DNA of 64,000 nucleotides from Zygnema cylindricum (GCA_037447655.1 JBBHKE010000271.1:1-64000), one strand, 5' to 3'. Shown: positions 42,608 through 54,619, counted from the first letter of the stretch. Numbers and translations: made by a program. Notes: generated from the sequence alone by a model not told the origin.

Positions 42608-44554
42608 ATGGACAATGTCGATACTTTCCGAAGCTCGTCATTGGTTGGAAATTTTACAAAAACTGTTCGCCCACTATTAGACGCCGTCGATAGAATGAGA
42701 TCATTAGGGTTATGTGAAGAAGGCATCGGTCTTCCTACTATCGTCGTAGTCGGAGACCAATCGAGTGGAAAATCTTCGGTTCTCGAATCTCTAGCCGGAG
42801 TTTCTCTCCCTAAAGGGAAAGGAATTGTGACACGTGTCCCTCTCGTGTTGCGATTGAAAAAAGAGCGGAATGAAAACATTTTTGTTAGTTACAAACACGA
42901 AGGGAAATTGGTCGAGGAATGTATAACTAAGAAGAGTATACAGGAGACAATAGAACGTGCCACCTCACGTCTCGCAGGTGAAGGAAAAGGGGTGAGAAAT
43001 AACCCTATTTCTATGACAGTTTGCCATCCGGAGGCTCCGGATTTGACACTTGTCGATCTCCCGGGGATTACGAGAGTTCCGGTCTCGGGGCAACCGAAGA
43101 ACATATACGAGTTAATAGCAAATATGATAAAAGAATACATCGCTCCCGACGAAAGTGTCATTTTAAATGTTTTGAGTGCGGAAGTCGATTTCCCAACTTG
43201 TGAATCCATAGCAATGTCTAAAGTAGCCGATCCCACGGGAGAGAGAACTTTAGCGGTTGTGACAAAAGTAGACAGAGCACCGGATGGACTTTACGAGAAA
43301 GTTACCGACAACGTGGTAAATGTCGGATTAGGATATGTTTGTGTGAGGAATCAAACGGACGAAGATAGCTCTTATGAAGAAGCTCGTCAAAAAGAAAGAG
43401 AATTTTTCGAACAACATTCTCGACTTTCCTCGCTCCATCAGAGCATGTTGGGTGTGGGTTCTCTCGGTCAACGATTAGCAAGTATTCAAGCGGAGAGAGT
43501 AAGTAAAAGTTTTCCGAATATACGAAAGAAGATCCAAACGACTCTTTTTGAACGCCAAAAAGAGCTTCAGTCACTTCCACGTGGAGTTAGCGGTGTTGGT
43601 GAAGCTATGACCATGTTCCATGGTGCACTTAGTAAGAGACGAATGCTAATGCATGCCATCTTACATGGGAATTATGACCAATACGACGAAAAAGAAACGC
43701 ACATGGCCGCAAGGCTTGATGCCATGTTTGAAAAATTTGCCACAGATGTTCGAGGATCAACATCAGCCTTCATGTCCAAAAAATATCGGAAGGTTTGTTC
43801 CGAGGCGATGGAGGAATCGCGAGGAGTGTCCCTTCAAAACATTCTTTCTCATTCTGTCTTACAACATCTCATACGAAAGGAGATAGAGAAAATCGAGCCT
43901 ATCGCCGAGAAGCTTGTTTTTGATTCTCGAGCGTATGCCGAGGGAGTAGCTCATAGAGTAGCTGATGATTCCATTGAAGGCTACCCAAAAATTTCTCAAC
44001 TAATCCGTAAACATTTGACTGCCAGTCTGGATTCATCTGAAGAACAATGTGGGAAATTTGTTAAGAGGACAATAAAAAAAGAATTTGCCGTTATGTACAC
44101 GAATAATCACTATTACATGGAAACAGTGGCGAAACTACAAGAACGGGTTCAGCAAGCCCGGAAAGAGAAACCAATTAGCGGATCAAGCTATGGTTTACCA
44201 ATTCAACCTGCAAACACATTTGAATCTTTTGACATCCAAGACCTTGTGTCGAATGACGATCATGCTTCCGCCCAGATGCAGATCAACATCTATGCATATT
44301 GGAAGGTCATCATGAAACGAGTTTGCGACATAATACCAATAGAGATTCGTTACTCTCTCTCTCAATGTTTACTTGAAGAGACAGATGAAGCTATTTTAGC
44401 GGCATTGTCTAACGGTACCGACATCGAAGCTTTGATGCAAGTGGATCGCGGGATTCAGATGAAGAGATCTCAGATAGAGAAGAGCATAGACGTTTTGAAG
44501 GAAGCAAATTCTACACTTTCTGAAGCGATACACTGGCTCAGTACTGTTCCGTAG
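42608..44554 (+). CDS. DRP4: DRP4-type dynamin-related GTPase, copy 4 (intact, 648 aa)
   Basis: Intronless Mx-like dynamin GTPase with the same plan as copy 1: GDQSSGKS at 49-56, TRVPL, DLPG, TKVD, stalk, GED-like end (ALSNGTDIEALMQVDRGIQ). Compared with copy 1 it has AGEGKG and VPVSGQPKN in the GTPase domain. Its stalk is distinctly different (AAMFEK region DAMFEKFATDVRGSTSAF; SSEEQCGKFVKRTIKKEF). The loop between the last stalk helices reads KEKPISGSSYGLPIQPANTF and is three residues longer. Start ATG 42608 is the first in frame. The RING-H2 gene faces it from the right. It is the best candidate for the parental copy, because its flanks match the RING gene in its intact form. Confidence 0.9.
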   Translation: MDNVDTFRSSSLVGNFTKTVRPLLDAVDRMRSLGLCEEGIGLPTIVVVGDQSSGKSSVLESLAGVSLPKGKGIVTRVPLVLRLKKERNENIFVSYKHEGKLVEECITKKSIQETIERATSRLAGEGKGVRNNPISMTVCHPEAPDLTLVDLPGITRVPVSGQPKNIYELIANMIKEYIAPDESVILNVLSAEVDFPTCESIAMSKVADPTGERTLAVVTKVDRAPDGLYEKVTDNVVNVGLGYVCVRNQTDEDSSYEEARQKEREFFEQHSRLSSLHQSMLGVGSLGQRLASIQAERVSKSFPNIRKKIQTTLFERQKELQSLPRGVSGVGEAMTMFHGALSKRRMLMHAILHGNYDQYDEKETHMAARLDAMFEKFATDVRGSTSAFMSKKYRKVCSEAMEESRGVSLQNILSHSVLQHLIRKEIEKIEPIAEKLVFDSRAYAEGVAHRVADDSIEGYPKISQLIRKHLTASLDSSEEQCGKFVKRTIKKEFAVMYTNNHYYMETVAKLQERVQQARKEKPISGSSYGLPIQPANTFESFDIQDLVSNDDHASAQMQINIYAYWKVIMKRVCDIIPIEIRYSLSQCLLEETDEAILAALSNGTDIEALMQVDRGIQMKRSQIEKSIDVLKEANSTLSEAIHWLSTVP

Positions 44555-44559
44555 AAAAA

Positions 44560-45380
44560 TGAAAATTGTGAAAGGAGAAGTGGAATAGGGAAAGGCGTTT
44601 TGAGATTAGGATGTCGGCAAGGAAAAATAGGTCTCACAGGAGAGAAAGGGAGTGGCATACAAGGGGATAATGGAGTGGGGAAGATGGACTGCTCAGAGAG
44701 GAGGAACTTGGGAAAAGCAAACACAACTGGCGATGGTCTCATGTCCTTCCTATCAGTGGCGTATACAAGTAGGTATGTTAAAGATACAACAAGGAAGTCT
44801 TAGTAGGATTTTATACAGATGAGTACAACTAATAAGTAACTAGATGACAGTAATGACTGGATATAAGCTAAGAGTGAATCCAAATTCTGTCAGAAATTGC
44901 TTGGAGCAATAGAATGTGTGGGAGAAATTACATGTTAACTACTTAATTGACGAAAGTAATGTAATGTTTCCTGTTATGGTCTTCCAAGCTAATTTTTAAT
45001 GCTATGTTATCGCTGTCTTATGTTCCCAATATGTTTATGCTTTTCATCTTATTTCTGAAGAAACAAATTCCTTTGTTTCACTCTTTTTCGTCCCTCATTT
45101 CTAATTTGGGAGAGCCAATCAAGAACCAATGTCGAACAATCATATCTCATTCCTAGATTTTAAGCATCACACAATACACAATGTTCCAATCATAATAATC
45201 AGCAGAACAATTGGACATCCCAAGTATTCTCAAAGAAAAGGCTGCTTAAAAGTTTAAAAGTATCCAAAAGCGCATTATGGTGGCTTTGATGAATCAACCA
45301 AAAGAAAAAGGAGAAACAATGAAGATATATATCCTTAAGAAGCTTAAGATTAATTAAAAATAACTGCAATTATACACTAA
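44560..45380. repeat. DRP4 3' flank after copy 4
   Basis: The most diverged version of the shared 3' flank; no gene seen. Confidence 0.6.
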
Positions 45381-45674
45381 ATATTTACACCTGATACACG
45401 CGCATACAAATTACATTTTTTGTTCTTTTATCTACCAAAAGGCCCTGGTAAAGCAAAAGAATTTAGCTTAATTGCATCCCTCCAGAAAATGATCTCCTTA
45501 CAGATCATCATCTTATAAAATCTACAGCGTGCACTCCCATTGGCGAAAGAATGGCTGCGCGATTCTACGCAAAGGTCAATGCCCTATTTCCACTAATTGC
45601 TTAAAACACTTTCAAGTTCAATCTTCTTTCTATGCACAGCGGCCGCCGGTCCTCGGCAAATCACAAAATCCTAA

Positions 45675-45825
45675 TTATTCACAAACGTCGCATTTGCAAA
45701 TCGGACAAGCTTTGGAATAACTGAGGAGCCATTCTTCCCCACACTCCTTGTGCATCGTGTGCTCACAAGGGAGCAACATCAGAGAATCTCCCTCCACAAA
45801 CTCACTCTGACAAATAGGGCACAAT
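45675..45825 (-). CDS. RING-H2 gene exon 6 (RING domain)
   Basis: Acceptor CTATTGCAG; encodes LCPICQSEFVEGDSLMLL through ICKCDVCE and the TAA stop. All eight zinc ligands are present. Confidence 0.9.
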
Positions 45826-48269
45826 CTGCAATAGAAGACGAAATAAGGTCAATTCAGGTGGAAAGAATGGGATGAAGGTGGTTTGCTGTCAAACACAGCA
45901 AGCCACATGCATAGTCTTGTACAGCAAAAAATACTATCGTTTAGATTGTATTTTATACAAACTGTTGACTTTGTAAAAACTATACAACGTACATGGTATC
46001 GACCATCATACAAAGAGAATAGTGCTGCCGTAGCCCTACGGTCAGTCACAAAGTTTATGCTTATTACTAACGAGAAACATTTGTCATAATAAGCCAAACA
46101 AACTAAAACAAAATTTTGCCTGGATTTTGACGAAGACATAGTTCCTCTGCCTGCTAGTATCATGCAAAAACCTTGACCAATTGCAAAACACCAAAGAAGT
46201 CATACATACGAATCTCTACGCTCTTTTCAAAAAGCAATGGAAAAGAGACTTACTCATCAGAGGATTCAGAGTCATTATGGCATTTGAACGGAATCACAGT
46301 CATTTTATTTACAGTTTCCGTTGGTGCAACTATGCGAACATTTTCAAGATTGACAAGGTTCTGCACGGAAAGAATACAAACACTCAGTAAAGAAGGATAA
46401 CGGATTTCCAGTTAAGTCCAGCTTGTCTCGATTTTCAGCAACTTCACAATCTCAATATCACTGTAAACAATCATTTCAGGACGAGGATTGCAGTATCAAA
46501 AAAAATAATAGAGGAGAGAGAGAGTACCTCATACGACATGTCAAGGCTGCTTGCAATGGAAATTTCAGGTAGTAGACTGCTCCCACCATGTCCTGGTGCA
46601 CTCTCTGCCAGAGACAGAGAAATGGCTGCACCCGAAATTCCAGACAGAGAATCAGCCTCCCTTAGCCTAAGCTTTTACAGTTTCAACAAATTCTAAAAAG
46701 GCCAGACTTACAGAATCCGCTCCAAGTACAAATTAACCAAAACAGAAAAAAAGAAAAGCTCAAAAAATAGGTGTTTCCCCTACACATACCAAGAGCCATG
46801 TCTAGGTCAAGGGCGTCGTTAGTGGGTCGGCGACAAACAGAGCTGCTGTAACCCGCCAAATAATCATCCATTTCTTCCTGTGCAGTGTTACGCCTCGTTG
46901 ACCGCCTCAATGACCTACGAGATCGACGTCGATTTGGAGGGCTGGGACTCGGAGTTGAGAGAATATCGTCATCATCTTCAAGGTACTCACCCCACCTCTG
47001 TTGCTCTATCCGCCTCTGCTCAGCAGCTGCTCTCCTCCGGCAACCTTCACAGACATATACACAGGAGTCAACATCCAAATAAGATTGATCTCGAAGTACA
47101 GTTATACCGTAGTAAAAATGTAAACGGAGCAGGCAACTTCAGTCAGTCACACAAAATCACAAAAGTGATTAAACAACATCATAAAAAATAAGAATCCAAC
47201 AACCATTCACGATAAATCACAGAGGCATTTAAACACAAAGAGTAAAAAGTAACAATACAATGAACGGAAAGAATGGAAATCTAGGAAGAAATAGGAATAG
47301 GGTGAGAAAGCCCGAAAACGAGTTCTATTCGAATAACATAGACAGGATGTTGAGACTTAACGGAGGGTAGAATACCTTTTCCCGCTGACCTGCTGCCTGA
47401 AGTACGAGCGTCTTCTCCTTGTGCACGAAAGTTGGAAGCTGCATGCATAGGCACCACATGTGGCAACCCTCATTTCATCAGGCGCCACTGTGGCCGCGGC
47501 TCCCACATGAACACAAAGTAAGCATACTAAGCCAATAAAAAAAGGCTACACGCTATTCCTAAGAATTACTTGAAATACTTGAAGTAAAGATATTCGTCAG
47601 GCTCCACCTAGCCACGGCTTCCACACGAACACAAAGTAAGCCTAATAAGTCTACAAAAAAAAAGGCTAAGTATTATTCCTAGGAAATACTTGAAGTAAAG
47701 AAATTCGTCAGACACTATGCCACAACTCCCACATGAACACAAGGTAAGCATAATATACCTATAAAAAAGACTACCGCAGATTCAGGCACTATTCCTTAGT
47801 TATCCGTCAAGTACAGATTCAAGCACTGTTTCTAAGTTATACTTGAAGTACTACAAGGAATTGAGATACTTGAAGAAAATATATTCATCAGGCGCCACGG
47901 TGGCCACAGCTCCCACATGAGCACAAGGCAAGCATAATATGCCTATAAAACAAAGTCTACCGCAGATTCAGGCACTATTCCTACAATGTACTTCAAGTAC
48001 TTGAAATGCTCAAAGTAAAAACATACGGTTTAGAAATCAGCAATCACGTCCACAATAAAAGTCTGTTGCCGCTCACTATTCCTAAGACCTTATTGAAGTA
48101 CAAATATATGGCTTTGAGTAAAGAAATCACATCCACGGTAAAAGACTACTCCGCTCCTTTTCTTGAAGATTAAGTCACTAATTTAACTTTTGACTCGTGA
48201 GTAAAGACGGTATTTACCTGTCTCCCGAGGAGATCCACGGGCCAAAGCACTTGTTGGTGCACTGCTCAT
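45675..48269 (-). CDS. RING-H2 E3 ubiquitin ligase with a UIM-like motif (six exons, 241 aa)
   Basis: Probable E3 ubiquitin ligase. Exons: 48269-48218, 47438-47376, 47044-46790, 46625-46528, 46360-46254, 45825-45675. All introns are GT-AG and phases agree (1,1,1,0,2). Start MSSAPTSALARGSPRET; a basic Arg/Ser-rich stretch follows (RRRSRRSLRRSTRRN, about 78-92). Then DALDLDMALAISLSLAES, which resembles a ubiquitin-interacting motif and is formed across the exon 3/4 junction. The C-terminal RING-H2 is CPIC...PCEHTMHKEC...CPIC (C3H2C3), ending KCDVCE. The short tail after the RING and the UIM-like motif suggest it acts on or senses ubiquitinated proteins; substrates are unknown. Exon boundaries are from inspection; exon 1 and 2 are the least certain. 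Confidence 0.82.
46254..46360 (-). CDS. RING-H2 gene exon 5
   Basis: Acceptor CCGTGCAG, donor GTAAGT. Encodes NLVNLENVRIVAPTETVNKM to NDSESSD; its last two bases plus the first base of exon 6 make Glu before LCPIC. Confidence 0.85.
46528..46625 (-). CDS. RING-H2 gene exon 4
   Basis: Acceptor GGTGCAG, donor GTACTC. Encodes ISLSLAESAPGHGGSSLLPE to LDMSYE, completing the UIM-like motif. Confidence 0.75.
46790..47044 (-). CDS. RING-H2 gene exon 3
   Basis: Acceptor TGTGAAG, donor GTATGT. Encodes CRRRAAAEQRRIEQQRWGEY to LDLDMAL. Confidence 0.75.
47376..47438 (-). CDS. RING-H2 gene exon 2
   Basis: Acceptor GCATGCAG, donor GTATTC. Encodes SNFRAQGEDARTSGSRSAGK. Confidence 0.65.
47476..47990. repeat. 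Degenerate 110-180 bp tandem repeat in RING-H2 intron 1
   Basis: Four units start near 47476, 47596, 47706 and 47886, sharing GGCCACGGCTCCCACATGAA, CACAAAGTAAGCATAATA and TATTCCTA. Confidence 0.75.
48218..48269 (-). CDS. RING-H2 gene exon 1
   Basis: ATG at 48269, donor GTAAAT; encodes MSSAPTSALARGSPRET plus one base. Confidence 0.65.
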
Positions 48270-50268
48270 AATTGAAATTGGTACAGATGATATGCCTAAA
48301 GAACCTGAGTTTAGGAAAACTATACTGCAAATACAATACATAGGCCGAATCAGTATAAGAAGAATCAAGTTTTCCTAAACAGAGTTTTCGCTGGTCAGGA
48401 AAAAAATCATCATGAACAGTCGGAAAGAGCAGGTTGGATGTCTAAAAAGCTGAATTAACCAGACAAAAAATGACCTAAATAGTTACTTAGGTTCACCGTG
48501 AGATATGGAACTTGAAAGCAGTGACCTTAAGGTAGGACAACACTGGTGAAGTTTTACGAATATTCTGCTTAAGTTTCACTTAACCATCAAGTTCATTGAC
48601 ACCCATGTAGTCCCATTCAGATCTAGAAAGTGATGTTTGTACATTTTTGACAGACAATTTCAGTTAAAACCAGCGGATCTTATGGCAAAACATAAAAAAA
48701 ACTGTACTTACCAGCAAAAATAAATCAGGCGACTATTCCTGAAGGAACTAACAAAAGCGCGCCTTATTTCTTAATACTTCCTGTGAAATCTATGTTACAA
48801 TTTTACACTCACAGAGGATCAAGTGCAGCAATGTTGCCAAGAATACAGAAAACTGCAATCAAATTATTATTAAACTAGGGCAACTACTTTGACCGATCTA
48901 CAGCTATCCTGTTGCCCTAATATACGCCTAGTTACTCTGATCTATGCAACATCCAGAATCTCATTTCAAAATCCTCTGCCAGAATGCTGCAGGTAAGCAA
49001 AGGAAAGTCAACTTATTTCAAATCGGTACTTCGTGACATTCGTAACGATGACTTTTTCTTTAGGAGGCGCGAACTTCAGTCCCACCTGCAATTTACATGG
49101 CACGCTACACGACACAAATAATCAAATAAGTACTCAGTAAATCCCTTTTATCTGTATAAAAACATTCGCACAGTACATATTCTAGACAACATTGTATTCT
49201 CAATGGACTGCCGAGGCAATAAAACAGGCTTGAAGCCAAATGAGTACAAGAGTACTAGTTCTGATTAATACGAAAGTGTAAGGCCAAACGCCCGACCCGC
49301 GCTTTGTGGCTGCAAGTTTGGCGGCAGTTTGAACTCGGAATCCCGCGATCCGAGATCCTTCCGGCGTGCCGGCCAGCCGCGAATCACACTTAAGGAGCAT
49401 CTGTTACCAGTCAAACTGATTCTGTCGAGTATAACCTGTTTACATGTTGAACAACGTAGAAGCCAGTAAATTCGTCCAAACGCGAGCTGAAAAACTTCTT
49501 GTGATGTCAGGTGAAGACACGTGTCAGGAATCTTAATATTTGCAGTACGTATAAAATATGTACTATGCCAATTTGAAACTGCTGACGCATCGTCCCCTGT
49601 GCGGATAAATGACACGTACAGAGTAAGACACGTGTTGAGAAGAATTGACGGCCGCCTAAATGACGTCCGCCGTCAGCAGGCTCGTAAGTCGTCGCGGCAA
49701 GACGGCAGGTGGAGCAGGTTACGGGAGGCGTGGCAAACAGAAAGTTCCCTGGCGCTGCTCTGGCGTCACTTTGAGTGATGCCAAAGAAAAGAGTATTTAC
49801 TATTTACCTGATTTCAACGGAGAAACGACAAAACAAAGCAACGCCATAAAGGGTGCCAGGGCCTTTGCGTCGAAGATACGAATATAAGTTGTTTCTACCA
49901 CGGCAGAAGTGAGAAAATAGAATCTGACGGTCACAATTGCCTCCACTCTATCGGGAGGTAATTATGACGAGTGATGCCAGCGCAACGCTTGACCCACACA
50001 CATTGAAGACACCTGGAATCCCCTCAATATGCGCATATTTTGCTGGACCGATATTCGGTACTCTTCCCGTGACGAGTGTGAACCGAATGAAGACAAATGG
50101 CATAAAACTATGAGAAATCAGTGGAAACAACGCAGGAATATCGGCGTATTGGTAAACATTTTACAGTTATATCGGCGCATGGCCTGTGCAGTCCATTCGC
50201 CGACTTTTAAATTCCGGATTCTTACCACATAGATGTCCCCGTGCGCATATTACGCACGGAGTAAACTA
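48270..50268. other. Intergenic, no gene seen
   Basis: RING-H2 upstream region. Short open frames near 49200-49890 show no recognisable similarity. Confidence 0.45.
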
Positions 50269-50478
50269 CACCGTGAATCGCTATTAGTGCTAATGTTTTT
50301 TTTGTTCTCTTAAAACTTTTTATCTCCGTACACACTTGTCCGATTGTGGATCTGACGGTTTCGATTGAAAGGTAAGATTCTCAGCTTCCGATCGGCGGTC
50401 TCAAATTGAAAATCAGACGTGTGCAAGCACAAAAGATGTTTAAGTGGCGAAAAAATTAATAACACTAATAGCGATAAC
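50269..50478. mobile_element. CACCGTG-family MITE, right end lost
   Basis: CACCGTGAATCGCTATTAGT at the left after TA; ends at CACTAATAGCGATAAC without the final CACGGTG. Confidence 0.7.
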
Positions 50479-50726
50479 GAATCATACGTACAGTGGGCAT
50501 CCAACGATTTTGAAATGTTAATAAAATGCGTACCCTACTTTATATCCGTAGAGTTTTCGTACATTTACGTACAGTTTCCGTATATTTTCGTACTTTTTAA
50601 GGTTAAATCAGAGGATTTTAGAGGTTCTTGGGTACAGTCTCGTACATTACCGTATATTTCAGTACAACCGCCTTACATTTTTCATACTTCTAGGGTTTTT
50701 AAGATTTTTAGCATAGTTGTTCAAAA

Positions 50727-51259
50727 CCATAGTTCAAAAGTAGGTGAAAGTAGGCCCATACAATATGCCTATTGCATGTAAAACATACAATATGACCTTA
50801 AGACCCATATTGTATGGGTCGCAAAATGGAAAAAGAATAGTAACAGGGTTGAGTTGCACATCGATTGATAGAGAATTAAACGTCATGTCTAAATTTTGAA
50901 AAACATTCGGACAAAGAAAAAATTATGCGAGTTTTGATGTATTTTTTATTTAAACCGCCAGATTTGGACGATCGGACGGTCGCTGATCAAAGTAGCGATC
51001 TAAGAAGATCACATGAAAATCCCATAACACAACTTACGATAGGACTATCTGTCATATTAGCGTCTGCAATTTTGAAGGCCAAATGAAAAAATTCGTCCGG
51101 CGGCGTGCGCTGTACTATGATCATACGTCAGATTCGTACGTCCGTACAGAGTGTGCACAACGCACACACATACAGTATGCCTACTCTTCAAAAGTTTTGT
51201 GCCAAGTTTTGTACGCCTACCAAAGGCCTACCATAAAAACGCCTACTTTTGAACTATGG
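50727..51259. mobile_element. CCATAGTTCAAAAGTAGG-family MITE
   Basis: Perfect terminal inverted repeats CCATAGTTCAAAAGTAGG and CCTACTTTTGAACTATGG-type ends; TTCAAA-like flanks. Confidence 0.75.
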
Positions 51260-52255
51260 TTCAAACCATAGTTGTTCACGGCGATTAGTGCGAACGTACC
51301 GTACGTGACGAATTATACGTAACAAACGCATTGAACCTTTTGATCAAATCGCAAAAAAATCGTTAATGAATTTCCTTCCGTACTGTTACGTACATAAAAA
51401 AACAAAAACTATTACATATAACGCAGTTTGCAAGTTTTTCCCGTGAAATGATCTGTAAAACATTAAACTCTTTAAAATTTTATCACATTTTTTGTTAGTA
51501 ACGGAATTTCTTTACCAAATGGTAGTCCTTGTCGTTCACCTGTGGTTCGAATGCCACGATGATAACATTTTATGCAATTTCGTCTCTGTTCCATGGCGTC
51601 TTCTTTCAAAAAAAAAATTGAAGAAAACGCCCGTACAAATTTCAAACTGAAAGCGCGAAATTATTGTGACGTTCAACGTCTCTTTTCGAAAATGTCCGTA
51701 CATTTTCGATTATATAACGTACACCTTCCGAGGTATTTCAGTTCAGTTCACTGAACAAAAAGTACCAATAAGTGCGACGCATATTTCCCGTTTTATTCCG
51801 TACATGTCCGTAAAAAAATGTACAGATACAGTAATTAGTTTATTAGTTTACAGGTTTCCGTAAAATTTCAGTTTTCAGTTTACAGAACACGTTTTTTTAC
51901 GATTTTTTTCAAAAGTCACGAATTATACGTTTCAATCGCAAAAAAGGAAAAAATCGCGCGATTTGAACAACTATGGTTCAAACCGTTAAGTACTAACGAT
52001 TCAATCGCGGCGTATTATACGTAAGTAACGCATTGAACGATTTGAAAAAATAGTTAAAATCGTTAGTGACTATTCCGTACATGCTAAAAAATTTCCGTAT
52101 GATCGTATAGAATTCAAACTTACCGCGCGCAAATGGTGCAACACAAACGTCTCTTTTCGTAAAAGTCCGTACATTTTCAATAAAATTCCGTACATTTCCA
52201 TGAGATTCCGTACGTTTCCATGAAAGTCATGTTCAGTTTACCGGACACAAAATAC

Positions 52256-53162
52256 TAGTGTTGTGTATCGGTAAGGATTTGCCGATAACAGATATGGGCC
52301 TTTTTTCGGGGACCCGATAATCGATATATTGGTACGATATATCGCTATCGGTCTTATCGCCGATAAGTAGCCGATAATATCGGCTACTTATCGGCGATAA
52401 TGCCGATAAAGATAACTATCGGCGACAACTGTACGAGCCGTACAGATAAATATACGGCATGTACAATCAACTGTACGGCATGTACAATCAACTGTACGTC
52501 TTATTCCCCCGACGCGTCCTACTCACAACCCCTGAGGTACCTACCAATCAGATCATTTGTACAAGCCGAAAGTACAGTAGCCGGCATAAGATGTGTACGG
52601 CTTTAGTACGACCCCAGTTAAAATGATGTACCTTTCACATCCGACGTCGTGGCTTTGTCTCTTTATTTTTTAGGATCCAGTGGAAACCTACCACGTGTCA
52701 ATCTGTCGGCTTTTTTGACAAAAGCTGCCAAAAAACCCATTCCGAGATGCCGGCGCTCACGCTGACTGTCCGCTCGTATTTTCTCATTGAATGTTGTCCG
52801 TTTGATTTCGGCGGCGCGCATAATGTTATTTTGCATCCGTTGTACTTTGTGTTTGCCGTCTTTTTACCGTTCCATGATAATCAGTTTATCAGTACAATTC
52901 CGTACGTTCCCGTAAAATTTATGTTCAGTTAACCACCCAAAAAGTACTACAAAGTGCAACGTATTTTTTCGTCAAATTCCGTATATTTCCCGTAAAAAAC
53001 CGTACATTTCTCGTAAATTTACCGTTCAGTTTACCAGACAGAAAGCACTCCGGACAGAAAGTACAGAAAGTACAAATATATCGGGACCGCTGACCGTTCG
53101 ATAACCGATAACTATCGGTATTGGTGTTATCGCGATAATTTTTTTACCGATACACAACACTA
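52256..53162. mobile_element. hAT-like element, TAGTGTTGTGTAT family (about 0.9 kb)
   Basis: Ends TAGTGTTGTGTATCGG and CCGATACACAACACTA. Left flank CAAAATAC, right flank AATTAATC, so no target duplication is left. Confidence 0.75.
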
Positions 53163-53533
53163 AATTAATCATTATGAAAATGTAGGCCACTGAGATAATC
53201 CGTACAACTATTCAGGAATTCTCTAAAAAAGTAAGAGAATACTCGTTACGTATACACATATTCTGTAGAGCCCGCTCATTCGAGTGGAATAGTGAATTAG
53301 TAAAATTTGTACTGTACCTTCTGTACTACAGTACTGTACTGTACCTTACATCCTTTCTATATCTTCCGTACGCCAACGAGTGCGAAGAAAACAAAAAAAC
53401 GGAGTTTACATGTTCTGTTTTAGTTCAAACGTTTAATACAAAATACGCCGCAGCACAACACTGCTGAAGCGACACGTGGGATTCACGAACCTACCGGATC
53501 CGGCTACAAACTGCCAGGCCGGCCGGTTCACAG

Positions 53534-53641
53534 AAGCTGACGGCCAATGTGTGTCCATCAAAATGCGGTGCGAGTTGTGAGCCTAGAGAAACCAGCTGCT
53601 GCCAAAATTGTACGATACGTCAAGTTTGTCGTGTAGGATAA
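53534..53641 (+). CDS. Orphan last exon of a secreted Cys-rich protein
   Basis: Acceptor GGTTCACAG; then 35 codons, KLTANVCPSKCGASC and EPRETSCCQNC, ending VCRVG and TAA. Seven cysteines. It fits, in phase 0, after exon 2 of the gene at 54620-55004, but lies upstream of it. It is either the end of another family member whose first exons are lost or were replaced, or a permuted piece of the same gene. Confidence 0.55.
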   Translation, partial: KLTANVCPSKCGASCEPRETSCCQNCTIRQVCRVG

Positions 53642-54467
53642 AGTCACATCAAATCTTATGATTAACCCAGCCATTCCCTTGTTCAGATTTTAGAATCCTA
53701 GCCGCCATCCCTACGGATACTTTGTCGTATCAAAGTCATCAATCTTCTCAGGCTTGGGGCTCATTGGGACGATTTACGTCTCATGTTTCGCTTATTTAAA
53801 AACAAAAAAACGGTGACGGTGACGGTTACGGTTTCCTTGCAAGAACCGTATCATAATTTTGGCCATTCATTAATTATTTCGCCTCTTGCAAGTAAAAACA
53901 AAATGAAAACAATTGCATGTGAAAAAACGTTTTTCCCGGCTATTTTATGCGGCTCGATTTCTTTCTGGCATTAACTCCAAATTTTGGGCCAATCTTATTC
54001 CTCCTTGCGACATCTAAAAAAAGTTTCTCAGAAATTCCAGAAGAAATTTCAGTGTATCCTGTTTTTTTTTCCTGCCCGTAAATTACCTTCCCTCCAATAA
54101 ACGGGTCTGCCCGAGTTTTCTCAGCCGTCCCAATCACTGAAAAATTTGCAGGTGAATATTTTTTTGCGTCCTATGGAACTTCTGCAGAACCGACAAATCC
54201 GTACAATCTCCTAGCCACAGAAACATCTAAGGCTCTGACAAATCTGTTCTACACTCCTGCCGAACCCTTGATTTCCGTACTTACCAGCTGTCCCAAGCTT
54301 GTCTCTTTTGCCAGTCAGCAAATCTCCTCCGCGCCTTACGAGTGGGAGTTCACGCCCATTAATGCGCCGCCGCAACACGACAATACCGCTGCCCGTTACA
54401 TTCGTCCCTTAACTCAGTCATTCGATTTGTACAGTGTACCTTCTCCGTACACTTTTTTACCCGCACC

Positions 54468-54475
54468 TATAAATA
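54468..54475 (+). promoter_or_regulatory. TATA box of the Cys-rich gene
   Basis: TATAAATA, 150 bp before the ATG at 54620. Confidence 0.6.
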
Positions 54476-54619
54476 CCACGAAGCCGTTCTTTTTTTCAAA
54501 TCAAACCCTAAAAAGGCAAAACTTGAAAACACACACTCCTAGTGTTTTCTTCGCTCCTCCTCTCTCCTTTCTCCCTCCAAATATTAAGATTCTCGCTCCG
54601 ACCCGAGTCTCCCGAGGAT

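Larger units (their letters stand above)
40355..42843. repeat. Segmental duplication A, copy 2
   Basis: The partner of 23672-26160. Here the hAT element at the left edge is complete, so this is the likely source. Confidence 0.9.
50517..53162. repeat. Segmental duplication B, left copy (R)
   Basis: Matches 55106-57736. Almost identical as far as about 52610, then clearly diverged to the end of the hAT-like element. Confidence 0.9.

Noticed and set aside
49200-49890. Gene on either strand
   Set aside because: Open frames of 65-116 codons overlap on both strands without similarity or convincing splice sites.
51530-51560. tRNA T arm (GTGGTTCGAATGCCAC)
   Set aside because: The stem does not pair as a T arm and no A box lies upstream.
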